5,932 nt of DNA from Verrucomicrobiales bacterium (GTDB taxonomy: Bacteria; Verrucomicrobiota; Verrucomicrobiia; Limisphaerales; JAFMIX01). Location of the stretch: the NCBI GenBank assembly GCA_017853785.1, contig JAFMIX010000143.1, positions 1-5,932 of the forward strand. Direction: 5' to 3'. Shown here in pieces: positions 1-5,305 of this stretch. The notes beneath the pieces are model-generated. The model was not told where the DNA came from and ran no database searches. It saw only the letters and a program-made list of their open reading frames with translations. A program made the translations under genes and the position numbers. Positions within the stretch are counted from its first letter, which is position 1. Every line of letters starts with the position of its first letter.

Positions 1-257
1 CTCGGCTGCTCCTTTGGACTTGGAGCAGGCGCCTCTCCAGGCGCAGACAACCCTCAGATTCGAAGATGCCCCGCGATCGGAAGCCAGTCAAGAAAGCAAA
101 GTGCCTTTTTGGGCAGATTCTCGGAGTCCTTGCGCAGAGCCTCGGGTCGCGCGCTGTCTTCAAAGTTCTCGCCACAAGTCTGCTTCTGAAAAAGAGATGC
201 GTAATCGCTGCTCTCTGAAGCGCTTGAGGATTTGCCTCCTGCACCCGGGCAAAATGA
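1..257. other. Non-coding left flank; possibly the leader of a further paralog to the left
   Basis: I see no convincing gene here. The plus-strand open frame that crosses it runs into the antisense of P1 and has no recognisable domain. It holds one TGCGCA site (131-136), the same hexamer found upstream of P1-P5. It also holds two short hairpins: 6-28 (CTGCTCC/GGAGCAG, 9-nt loop) and 29-44 (GCGCCT-CTCC-AGGCGC). If a further minus-strand paralog starts about 25-60 bp beyond the left edge, these would sit where the element and hairpins sit in the other units. That reading is only an inference, because the loop polarity is opposite to the other leaders. Confidence 0.35.
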
Positions 258-285
258 CCACCGCCGCGGTTGCCCGCGGCGGTGG
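258..285 (-). terminator. Rho-independent terminator of P1
   Basis: Perfect 12-bp inverted repeat (CCACCGCCGCGG at 258-269, CCGCGGCGGTGG at 274-285) with a 4-nt loop, beginning 25 bp after the P1 stop. On the minus strand it is followed by TCATTTTG, a short and imperfect T-tract. Confidence 0.75.
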
Positions 286-310
286 GATCATTCAGTTGGC
301 TGAAACTCGC

Positions 311-1042
311 TCAGCGGCGGCGACGGCCGGCGAAGCCAGCGAGACCGAGGAGGGCGAGCGCGCCCGGAGCGGGAACGCCGAAGGTGTTCGTCGCAAACTG
401 CACGGCAGAGCCTGCCACGCCGTCGTTGTAGCCGACGGTCAGCGACCAGACGCCGAAGTTCCCGCCGCGATCAATCACGAACTGGGCGAGCAGAACATCC
501 GTGGCGGTGTTCGGAGCAACGCCCACGCGGCCCTGGAGGGTCGGCGGTGAGCTGTTGAACCAGCCCATGGTGCCGTTGTCGAGGAGGTCGGCGCGGTTCC
601 AGCCGCTGGCGTTACCAGCGTGCGTGCCCGAGCCGCCCGAGTTCCACGAGGGGTCGGCGCTGGTCGAGTTGGTTGCGCTGGCGGTGCCGCCGATGACGAG
701 GAACGAGTCGAAGGGGCGGTTCAGGGTCGCGCTGCCGGTGAGCTGCGGCGCCCAGGTTCCGTACTGCTGGCCAAGGACGCCACCGCTGTAGTCGGAGTTG
801 TCCTTGTGGTAGAACTGGCCGTAGGGGTCAGCCGCGGACGACGAGCCGTTATACGCGAGGTTGAACACGTTCAGGACGGTGTCCGTCGGACCGTTGAAAC
901 GCGCGAAGATCTTGTGCTGGTCGAGGAGGACTCCACCAGTGGTGACCTGCGTCGTCACGACGACGAAGCCCACGAAGGTCGCGGAGGCCGAGCCCGCCAC
1001 AGCGAGGCCGGCGAGGGAGGCAATCATCATTCCGTTCTTCAT
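311..1042 (-). CDS. P1: secreted PEP-CTERM-type (PAPG variant) protein of unknown function
   Basis: 243 aa, exported and probably processed by an exosortase; the biochemical role is unknown. Residues 1-21 are a signal peptide (Lys2, hydrophobic 6-17, cleavage after SASA). The mature domain has no cysteine. It includes ARFNGPTDTVLN (47-58), FYHKDNSDY (77-85), YGTWAP (94-99), DPSWNSGGSG (130-139) and WNRADLL (148-154), then GTMGWFNSSPP (157-167) and LQGRVGVAPN (169-178). The tail is PAPG (224-227), hydrophobic 228-239 and RRRR (240-243). The start is supported by AGGAG six bases upstream. Residues such as PTLQGR, NSTSADP, RPFDS and VAGSAVQFAT place it with P5 and P6, not with its neighbour P2. 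D155 replaces the Asn found in the full-length siblings P2-P5. Its leader has fewer UCCC copies than those of P2, P4 and P5. A beta-rich surface or matrix protein is a reasonable guess. Confidence 0.9.
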   Translation of the reverse strand: MKNGMMIASLAGLAVAGSASATFVGFVVVTTQVTTGGVLLDQHKIFARFNGPTDTVLNVFNLAYNGSSSAADPYGQFYHKDNSDYSGGVLGQQYGTWAPQLTGSATLNRPFDSFLVIGGTASATNSTSADPSWNSGGSGTHAGNASGWNRADLLDNGTMGWFNSSPPTLQGRVGVAPNTATDVLLAQFVIDRGGNFGVWSLTVGYNDGVAGSAVQFATNTFGVPAPGALALLGLAGFAGRRRR

Positions 1043-1208
1043 CTTTCTCTCCTACAGGGGGGGGCGAGGGGAGCCTCGCAGTTGGGAAGTACTCAGGATC
1101 GGGGTGATCCACGGGTGAACAACCTTCCGTGGACTCACTGGCCGCCAGAGGGGGCGGACAATGAATGCACGGACGGCAGAGGGGAAGAGCAGAGGCGGCG
1201 GGTGACTC
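1043..1208 (-). promoter_or_regulatory. Leader of P1: G-loop/C-loop hairpins and a C8 tract
   Basis: This non-coding region between P1 and its TGCGCA element has three short hairpins. They are 1064-1079 (GCGAGG-GGAG-CCTCGC), 1096-1110 (GGATC-GGGGT-GATCC) and 1142-1157 (CCGCC-AGAGGG-GGCGG, plus-strand spelling). In gene sense the loops are CTCC, ACCCC and CCCTCT. Eight consecutive C (gene sense, 1057-1064) lie just upstream of the AGGAG ribosome binding site. Sequence 1215-1361, between the element and the P2 terminator, holds no gene. The only promoter-like string there is TATAAG in gene sense (1264-1269), without a good -35 match. Confidence 0.4.
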
Positions 1209-1220
1209 TGCGCAAGCGAT
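1203..1220 (-). promoter_or_regulatory. TGCGCA upstream element of P1
   Basis: In gene sense ATCGCT-TGCGCA-GAGTCA; the core is at 1209-1214, 167 bp upstream of the P1 start. It matches the elements of P2-P5 in core and in spacing to the start codon. Whether it is a promoter part or an operator cannot be told from sequence. Confidence 0.5.
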
Positions 1221-1361
1221 GCTGCGAAATCAGTTTTTCGGGGTAGAACTGACTGTCTGATGTCTTATAACCGATTGACATGCTTGTTCGGTTCCTGATC
1301 GCAAGCACATGTCGGACAGGTCTTTGCGAGCATCGGTGCCTTGCCGCGCGCTGCCAACAAG

Positions 1362-1394
1362 AAACCCGGGCCGATTTGAAATCGGCCCGGGTTT
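1362..1394 (-). terminator. Rho-independent terminator of P2
   Basis: Two perfect 16-nt arms (1362-1377 and 1379-1394; core ACCCGGGCCGAT) around a single G, so the practical loop is TTTGAAA-like. It starts 21 bp after the P2 stop. The minus-strand tail is TTTCTTGTTG. The plus-strand side also has five T (GTTTTTCG), so it could work in both directions. Confidence 0.85.
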
Positions 1395-1415
1395 TTCGTT
1401 GGTTTCAGTGCCGAT

Positions 1416-2147
1416 TCAGCGGCGGCGGCGGCCGGCGAGGCCGCCGAGGCCGAGGAGGGCAACGGCGCCGGGGGCCGGCAGCGAGAAGGTGCCGGTATAG
1501 AACTGAACTTGCGAGCCGGCGATGCCGTCGTTGTAGCCCGCGGTGACGGTCCAGGTCCCCGCATTGGCGTTGCGGTCGATCACAAACTGACCGATGAGCA
1601 CGTCGGTCCCGATGTTCGGGGCGACGCCGACGCGCCCCTGGAGGTTCGGCGGTGAGCTGTTGAACCAGCCCATGGTGCCGTTGTTCAGGAGGTCCGCGCG
1701 GTTCCAGCCCGCGGCGCCGCCAGCGTGCGAGCCCGAGCCGCCCGAGTTCCACGAGGGATCGGCGTTCGACGTGTTGGTCGCCGTGGCGGTGCCACCGACC
1801 ACGAGGAACGAGTCGTACAGGCGGTTGAGCGTCACGCTACCGGTGAGTGAGGGCGCCCAGGTACCGTAGGTCTGCGACAGCACGCCACCGTTGTAGTCCG
1901 AGTTGTCCTTGTGGTAGAAGGCGCCGTAGGGGTCGGTACCGGCAGCGGCACCGCCCGAGTAGGACATGTTGAACATGTTGAGCAGCGTGTCGGTGGGGCC
2001 GGTGAAGCGAGCAAAGACCTTGTACTGGTCGAGGAGGACGCCGCCAGTCGTAACCTGGGTCACAGCCACCACATAGCCGCTGAGGCTTGCGGATGCGGAA
2101 CCGACAACGGCGAGGCCAGCGAGGGACGCAATCATTCCACAGTTCAT
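1416..2147 (-). CDS. P2: secreted PEP-CTERM-type (PAPG variant) protein of unknown function
   Basis: 243 aa. Signal peptide 1-20 (MNCGMIASLAG onward, cleavage after SASA). The mature domain is collinear with P1: ARFTGPTDTLLN near 46-57, FYHKDNSDYNGG near 77-88, YGTWAP, DPSWNSGGSG, and the near-invariant WNRADLL/GTMGWFNSSPP block, followed by NLQGRVGVAPN. Sorting tail: PAPG 224-227, hydrophobic stretch, RRRR 240-243. A GGAG eight bases before ATG supports the start. Subgroup markers PNLQGR, NTSNADP, VLSQ and LYDS place it with P3 and P4. It differs from its siblings in the segment before the tail, where VQFYTGTFSL has Tyr in place of the usual Ala-Thr. Cys3 is inside the signal peptide and is not a lipobox. 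Its own leader and terminator indicate a monocistronic transcript. The function is not recognised. Confidence 0.9.
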   Translation of the reverse strand: MNCGMIASLAGLAVVGSASASLSGYVVAVTQVTTGGVLLDQYKVFARFTGPTDTLLNMFNMSYSGGAAAGTDPYGAFYHKDNSDYNGGVLSQTYGTWAPSLTGSVTLNRLYDSFLVVGGTATATNTSNADPSWNSGGSGSHAGGAAGWNRADLLNNGTMGWFNSSPPNLQGRVGVAPNIGTDVLIGQFVIDRNANAGTWTVTAGYNDGIAGSQVQFYTGTFSLPAPGAVALLGLGGLAGRRRR

Positions 2148-2300
2148 TGTTCAATCTCCAAGGGATAGAGGGAACGGGGACGCCGTGCAGAAGGGGAGTT
2201 CCACGACATCAAAGAGGGGGGACAAGGAGCTGGGAGGGAACCCAGCGGGGGGACGACTCGGTGGGATCCGAGTCAGCAGAGAAGAGCAGCACGCTGCCCG
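2148..2300 (-). promoter_or_regulatory. Structured, UCCC-rich leader of P2 with paired hexaloop hairpins
   Basis: Two clean hairpins lie 82-127 nt upstream of the start (plus-strand spelling). They are 2229-2246 GCTGGG-AGGGAA-CCCAGC, followed directly by six G and AC, and 2255-2274 GACTCGG-TGGGAT-CCGAGTC. In the mRNA the loops read UUCCCU and AUCCCA. I count nine GGGA (UCCC in gene sense) between about 2159 and 2267. The matching pair occurs in the P5 leader. The segment next to the start (gene sense GTTCCCTCTATCCCTTGGAG) is almost the same as in P5 and includes the ribosome binding site. Confidence 0.5.
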
Positions 2301-2316
2301 CGTTTGCGCAAGAAAC
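2299..2316 (-). promoter_or_regulatory. TGCGCA upstream element of P2
   Basis: Gene sense GTTTCT-TGCGCA-AACGCG; core 2305-2310, 158 bp upstream of the P2 start. The CTTGCGCA half is identical to P1, P3 and P4. The downstream flank AAC departs from the GAA seen in P4 and P5. Confidence 0.5.
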
Positions 2317-2400
2317 AGCGAGGTTCTCAACCATGCGGCCGAGAAGCCTCGCAAGTGCCTTGAAATGAAAGCCCTTACGGCCGCCCGACAATTTTCAGAT

Positions 2401-3135
2401 TCAGCGGCGTCGCCTGCGTGCAAGGCCGGCAAGGCCGAGCAGCGCAACGGCGCCCGGTGCCGGCACGCCCATGTGGAAGGTGCCGGTTGCGAACTGTGCG
2501 TAGGAGCCTGGGATGCCGTCGTTAAACCCAATGGTGATCGTCCACAGGCCTCCGTAGGCCCCCCGGTCGAGCACGAACTGGCCGAGCAGCACATCCGTCA
2601 GGGTGTTCGGCGCAACCCCGACTCGCCCCTGGAGGTTCGGGGGCGAACTGTTGAACCAGCCCATGGTTCCGTTGTTGAGAAGGTCGGCGCGATTCCAGCC
2701 CGCCGCTCCGCCGGCATGGGAGCCCGATCCGCCGGAGTTCCAGGACGGGTCTGCGCTCGAGGTGTTCGTTGCGGTGGCAGTTCCACCGATCGTAAGGAAC
2801 GAGTCGTACGGGCGGTTTGCGGTCGCGCTTCCGGTGAGCGCGGGCGCCCAGGTCCCGTACTGCTGCGAGAGGATTCCGCCGTTGTAGTCGGAATTGTCGC
2901 GGTGATAGAAGCCGCTGAATGGGTCCGGCACGAGCGAGCCGCTGACATACCCGAGGCTGAACGCGTTCAGCACGGTGTCAGACCCGCCGTTGAATCGAGC
3001 GAAGAGCTGGATCCGATCAAGTTGGAACTGTCCCAAGTTAACTTGAGTGACAGTCGTGACAAATGAAACGAACGCCGCTGAGGACGATGCTGCAACGCCG
3101 AGGGAGGCGCCAGACGCGATGAGGCAACGAAGCAT
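2401..3135 (-). CDS. P3: divergent secreted PEP-CTERM-type (PAPG variant) protein
   Basis: 244 aa from the chosen start. The frame stays open to an ATG at 3222, but the start at 3133-3135 is preferred. It has AGGAG nine bases upstream, it begins directly with a signal peptide, and it gives the same length as the paralogs. Signal peptide 1-20 or 21 (MLRCLIASGASLG onward, cleavage in the SSSAA region). The N-terminal third is the most divergent of the family: VNLGQFQLDRIQLFARFNGGSDT replaces the usual VTTGGVLLDQ/NGPTDT, and FYHRD replaces FYHKD. From DNSDYNGG on it is standard, including the WNRADLL/GTMGWFNSSPP block. The tail is PAPG (225-228), a hydrophobic stretch and five Arg (240-244), where its siblings have Gly plus four. 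It groups with P2 and P4. It is the only complete unit without a clear terminator hairpin. Function unknown. Confidence 0.88.
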   Translation of the reverse strand: MLRCLIASGASLGVAASSSAAFVSFVTTVTQVNLGQFQLDRIQLFARFNGGSDTVLNAFSLGYVSGSLVPDPFSGFYHRDNSDYNGGILSQQYGTWAPALTGSATANRPYDSFLTIGGTATATNTSSADPSWNSGGSGSHAGGAAGWNRADLLNNGTMGWFNSSPPNLQGRVGVAPNTLTDVLLGQFVLDRGAYGGLWTITIGFNDGIPGSYAQFATGTFHMGVPAPGAVALLGLAGLARRRRR

Positions 3136-3292
3136 CCGATCTTGCTCCTGAGCTGTTCGCTTCGAATTGCCAGGGAAACTTGGCAAAAACGAGCGGTTTG
3201 CGGAAACCAACGGCGTGGTCATGCAGAGGGTCTGCAGCCAGGCACCAAAGGGACGTTGGGTTGAAGGAGAAGAGGCACTTGGCTTGGAATCC
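3136..3292 (-). promoter_or_regulatory. Leader of P3 with three short inverted repeats
   Basis: The inverted repeats are 3167-3186 (TTGCCA/TGGCAA, 8-nt spacer), 3222-3236 (TGCAGA-GGG-TCTGCA) and 3245-3259 (CCAA-AGGGACG-TTGG). The last two lie 87-124 nt upstream of the start, the same zone as the P2, P4 and P5 hairpins. Their loops read C-rich in gene sense (CCC and CGTCCCT). GGGA tetramers are sparse here (two seen), unlike in P2, P4 and P5. Sequence 3299-3384 holds no gene; a second TGCGCA at 3369-3374 lies next to the P4 terminator. Confidence 0.35.
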
Positions 3293-3304
3293 TGCGCAAG
3301 AAGC
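3287..3304 (-). promoter_or_regulatory. TGCGCA upstream element of P3
   Basis: Gene sense GCTTCT-TGCGCA-GGATTC; core 3293-3298, 158 bp upstream of the preferred P3 start. This equals the P2 spacing and independently supports that start over the ATG at 3222. Confidence 0.5.
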
Positions 3305-3384
3305 GGTCGGATTGATCACCGTTCGAACAACTGATTGACCAACGGCATGACTTGGTCGGAACGACTCGTGCGCAGTTGTGAAAG

Positions 3385-3416
3385 GACCCGACCTCGGCGC
3401 GTGCCGAGGTCGGGTC
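3385..3416 (-). terminator. Rho-independent terminator of P4
   Basis: Perfect 14-bp stem (GACCCGACCTCGGC at 3385-3398, complement at 3403-3416) with loop GCGT, starting 27 bp after the P4 stop. The minus-strand tail CTTTCACAAC has only a short T-run, so termination may be less efficient than for P5. Confidence 0.75.
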
Positions 3417-3443
3417 GTCAATCTTGGTCGATTTGGATCGGCT

Positions 3444-4181
3444 TCAGCGGCGCCTGCGCCCAGGCATTCCTGCAAGTCCGAGCAGCGCCAGCGCGCCAGG
3501 AGCCGGAACTCCAATGACGAAGTTGCTGGTCGCAAACTGAACATATGACCCCGGGATGCCATCATTGAAACCGACGGTCAGCGCCCACTCGCCCGCGGTC
3601 AGTCCGCGGTCGATGACGAACTGGCCGATGAGCACATCGGTCGCGGTGTTCGGGGCGACGCCCACGCGGCCCTGGAGATTCGGCGGCGAACTGTTGAACC
3701 AACCCATGGTTCCGTTGTTCAGGAGATCGGCGCGGTTCCAGCCCGCGGCGCTGCCCGCGTGCGCTCCCGACCCGCCCGAGTTCCACGAGGGGTCGGCGTT
3801 GGAGGTGTTTGTCGCGGTGGCGTTGCCGCCGATGGTCAGGAACGAGTCGTACGGGCGGTTGAGCGTCGCGCTTCCCGTGAGGGTGGGCGCCCAGGTGCCG
3901 TACTGCTTCGAGAGGATGCCTCCGTTGTAGTCGGAGTTGTCCTTGTGGTAGAAGGCGTTGAACGGGTCGATTCCAGGCGTCGCGCCGCCTTGGTACGACA
4001 GGTTGAACACATTCAGGATGGTGTCGGTCGGGCCGTTGAAGCGGGCCACGACGCGCACCTGGTCCATGACCAGGATTCCCGAGCTCACCTGCGTGACGGT
4101 GCTGTAGAAGCCGACGAAAGCAGCCGAGGCAGAGCCGGCGAACGCAAGTCCGACAACGGACGCAATGGCGCCACTGTTCAT
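3444..4181 (-). CDS. P4: secreted PEP-CTERM-type (PAPG variant) protein of unknown function
   Basis: 245 aa. Signal peptide 1-20 (MNSGAIASVVGLAF onward, cleavage after SASA before AF). The mature domain is collinear with the family: VVARFNGPTDTILNVFNLSYQGG, with VV replacing VF as in P5, then FYHKDNSDYNGG, ILSKQYGTWAP, NTSNADPSWN, the WNRADLL/GTMGWFNSSPP block and NLQGRVGVAPN. The tail is PAPG (226-229), a hydrophobic stretch containing GMPG, and RRRR (242-245). The Pro just before the Arg run is unique in the array and might bend or shorten the anchor helix. CGGAG eight bases before ATG supports the start. It groups with P2 and P3 by PNLQGR, NTSNADP and RPYDS, but its first third also resembles P5 (DQVRVVARFNG), which suggests a mosaic origin. 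Own leader and own terminator. Function unknown. Confidence 0.9.
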   Translation of the reverse strand: MNSGAIASVVGLAFAGSASAAFVGFYSTVTQVSSGILVMDQVRVVARFNGPTDTILNVFNLSYQGGATPGIDPFNAFYHKDNSDYNGGILSKQYGTWAPTLTGSATLNRPYDSFLTIGGNATATNTSNADPSWNSGGSGAHAGSAAGWNRADLLNNGTMGWFNSSPPNLQGRVGVAPNTATDVLIGQFVIDRGLTAGEWALTVGFNDGIPGSYVQFATSNFVIGVPAPGALALLGLAGMPGRRRR

Positions 4182-4362
4182 GATTCAAACTCCGGGAATC
4201 GAGGGAAAGGGATAGCGGGAACTGAAGGGAACCCGCGGCCGCAATGGGAGCAGCGGTGCGGGGATGAGCGAACAAAAACAAGCGGGTCGGAGGGGGATTC
4301 CGACGGGAACGGAAACTTCGCGGAGAGGGCTCCGCCGTACTGGAGGAAAGGTGAACGGCGGC
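4182..4362 (-). promoter_or_regulatory. UCCC-rich leader of P4 with two G/C-loop hairpins
   Basis: I count nine GGGA (UCCC in gene sense) from 4194 to about 4310, including five spaced roughly 6-12 nt apart in the first 45 nt upstream of the ribosome binding site. The two hairpins are 4286-4304 (GTCGGA-GGGGGAT-TCCGAC) and 4320-4335 (GCGGAG-AGGG-CTCCGC), 105-154 nt upstream of the start. Further out, 4380-4502 holds no gene. It has a palindrome TCGATATCGA (4435-4444) and an inverted repeat ATGAC-AATACG-GTCAT (4453-4468) that could be operator or promoter sites. Gene-sense TTGTCA (4454-4459) resembles a -35, but I see no matching -10. Confidence 0.45.
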
Positions 4363-4380
4363 GGATTCTGCGCAAGAAAT
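4363..4380 (-). promoter_or_regulatory. TGCGCA upstream element of P4
   Basis: Gene sense ATTTCT-TGCGCA-GAATCC; core 4369-4374, 188 bp upstream of the P4 start. It is the best match to the consensus TTTCT-TGCGCA-GAAT taken from the five copies. Confidence 0.5.
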
Positions 4381-4502
4381 CGGTGGGAGGCGGTAGATTT
4401 GCGGCGCGGAAACGGGGCTGGTTCGAAAACCTATTCGATATCGAGGCCAGAAATGACAATACGGTCATGCCACGAAATGCCCTGGTTTCTGGGCAAAAAG
4501 AG

Positions 4503-4530
4503 CCCGGCCGCGGTGTGAACCGCGGCCGGG
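4503..4530 (-). terminator. Rho-independent terminator of P5
   Basis: Perfect 12-bp stem (CCCGGCCGCGGT / ACCGCGGCCGGG) with loop GTGA on the plus strand, followed on the minus strand by CTCTTTTTGCC. This is a textbook hairpin plus five T, starting 34 bp after the P5 stop. The P6 terminator has the same stem and loop. Confidence 0.88.
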
Positions 4531-4833
4531 ATGAAGAGCGCGTTGATCTCTTGTTGCGTACCGCTCAGCGGCGACGACGGCCAGCGAGGCCGGCGAGACC
4601 GAGGAGGGCGATCGCGCCCGGAGCGGGAATCACGCCGATCGCGAAGTTGGCGGTCGCGAACTGCACGGCCGAACCAGCGACGCCGTCGTTGAAGCCGATG
4701 GTGAGCGCCCAGTTGCCGGCGAAGGCGTTGCGGTCGATCACGAACTGGCCGAGGAGGACATCCGTGGCGGTGTTCGGAGCGACGCCCACGCGGCCCTGGA
4801 GGGTCGGCGGCGAGCTGTTGAACCAGCCCATGG
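4503..4833. repeat. Near-identical duplicated segment, copy 1 (P5 3' end and terminator)
   Basis: Matches 5602-5932 at a constant offset of 1099 with no gaps and only four substitutions that I can find (4539, 4542, 4778, 4787). The two coding differences are synonymous (GTG/GTC Val and GCT/GCC Ala). The repeat continues beyond the right edge of the window, so its full extent is unknown. Confidence 0.9.
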
Positions 4834-5305
4834 TGCCGTTGTTCAGGAGGTCAGCGCGGTTCCAGCCCACGGCGCCACCGGCGTGCGAGCCCGAGCCGCC
4901 CGAGTTCCACGAGGGATCGGCGCTGGTCGAGTTGGTCGCAGTGGCGGTGCCACCGATGGTGAGGAACGAGTCGAACGGACGGTTGAGCGTCGCGCTACCG
5001 GTGAGGGTGGGCGCCCAGGTGCCGTACTGCTTGCCAAGCACGCCACCGTTGTAGTCCGAGTTGTCCTTGTGGTAGAAGGCGCCGTACGGATCAGCGACCG
5101 TCGCGCCGCCCTGGTAGACCAGGTTGAAGGCGTTGAGGACGGTGTCGGTCGGGCCGTTGAAGCGGGCCACGACGCGGACCTGGTCCAGGAGGACGCCGCC
5201 GGTGGTCACCTGCGTGACAGTGGACACGAAGCTCACAAAGGCAGCCGATGCGGAGCCGGCGACAGCAAGGCCGGCGAGGGACGCGACAAAGATTCCACGA
5301 TGCAT
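4565..5305 (-). CDS. P5: secreted PEP-CTERM-type (PAPG variant) protein of unknown function
   Basis: 246 aa. Signal peptide 1-21 (MHRGIFVASLAGLAV onward, cleavage after SASA before AF). Mature domain as in the family: VTQVTTGGVLLDQVRVVARFNG, DPYGAFYHKDNSDYNGG, VLGKQYGTWAP, RPFDSFLTIGG, NSTSADPSWN, the WNRADLL/GTMGWFNSSPP block, TLQGRVGVAPNTATDVLLGQ and IGFNDGVAGSAVQFAT. Tail: IPAPG (PAPG 227-230), hydrophobic stretch, RRRR (243-246). GGAG eight bases before ATG supports the start. The last 88 residues are identical to the visible part of P6, while P1 is its next closest relative. The leader is very like that of P2 although the proteins belong to different subgroups, so leader and coding sequence may have been exchanged separately. 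It has its own strong terminator. Function unknown; a cell-surface or matrix role is inferred only from the sorting tail. Confidence 0.92.
   Translation of the reverse strand: MHRGIFVASLAGLAVAGSASAAFVSFVSTVTQVTTGGVLLDQVRVVARFNGPTDTVLNAFNLVYQGGATVADPYGAFYHKDNSDYNGGVLGKQYGTWAPTLTGSATLNRPFDSFLTIGGTATATNSTSADPSWNSGGSGSHAGGAVGWNRADLLNNGTMGWFNSSPPTLQGRVGVAPNTATDVLLGQFVIDRNAFAGNWALTIGFNDGVAGSAVQFATANFAIGVIPAPGAIALLGLAGLAGRRRR

Noticed and set aside
2148..2300. Leaders as plus-strand CsrB/RsmZ-like sponge RNAs
   Set aside because: The plus-strand loops do carry GGGA, but no plus-strand promoter or terminator brackets them, and their fixed position upstream of minus-strand genes favours a sense leader. 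Retained only as an alternative reading.
3034..3045. Perfect 12-bp palindrome CAAGTTAACTTG inside P3
   Set aside because: It is coding sequence in the divergent N-terminal segment, occurs once, and has no counterpart in the other paralogs; most likely chance.
3136..3222. A 29-residue N-terminal extension of P3 from the ATG at 3222
   Set aside because: It would place a polar stretch before the signal peptide, whereas the ATG at 3135 has an AGGAG site and gives the family length and the usual distance to the TGCGCA element.
4435..4468. Palindrome TCGATATCGA and inverted repeat ATGAC/GTCAT upstream of P4 as an operator
   Set aside because: Not found upstream of the other paralogs and very short; kept only as a remark in the P4 leader entry.
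3759..5054. A 431-codon plus-strand open frame and several other long plus-strand frames
   Set aside because: They lie antisense to P4 and P5, repeat in the same register opposite each paralog, are Arg/Gly/Ala-rich without domains, and cross the terminator hairpins. They are shadows produced by high G+C codon use on the minus strand.
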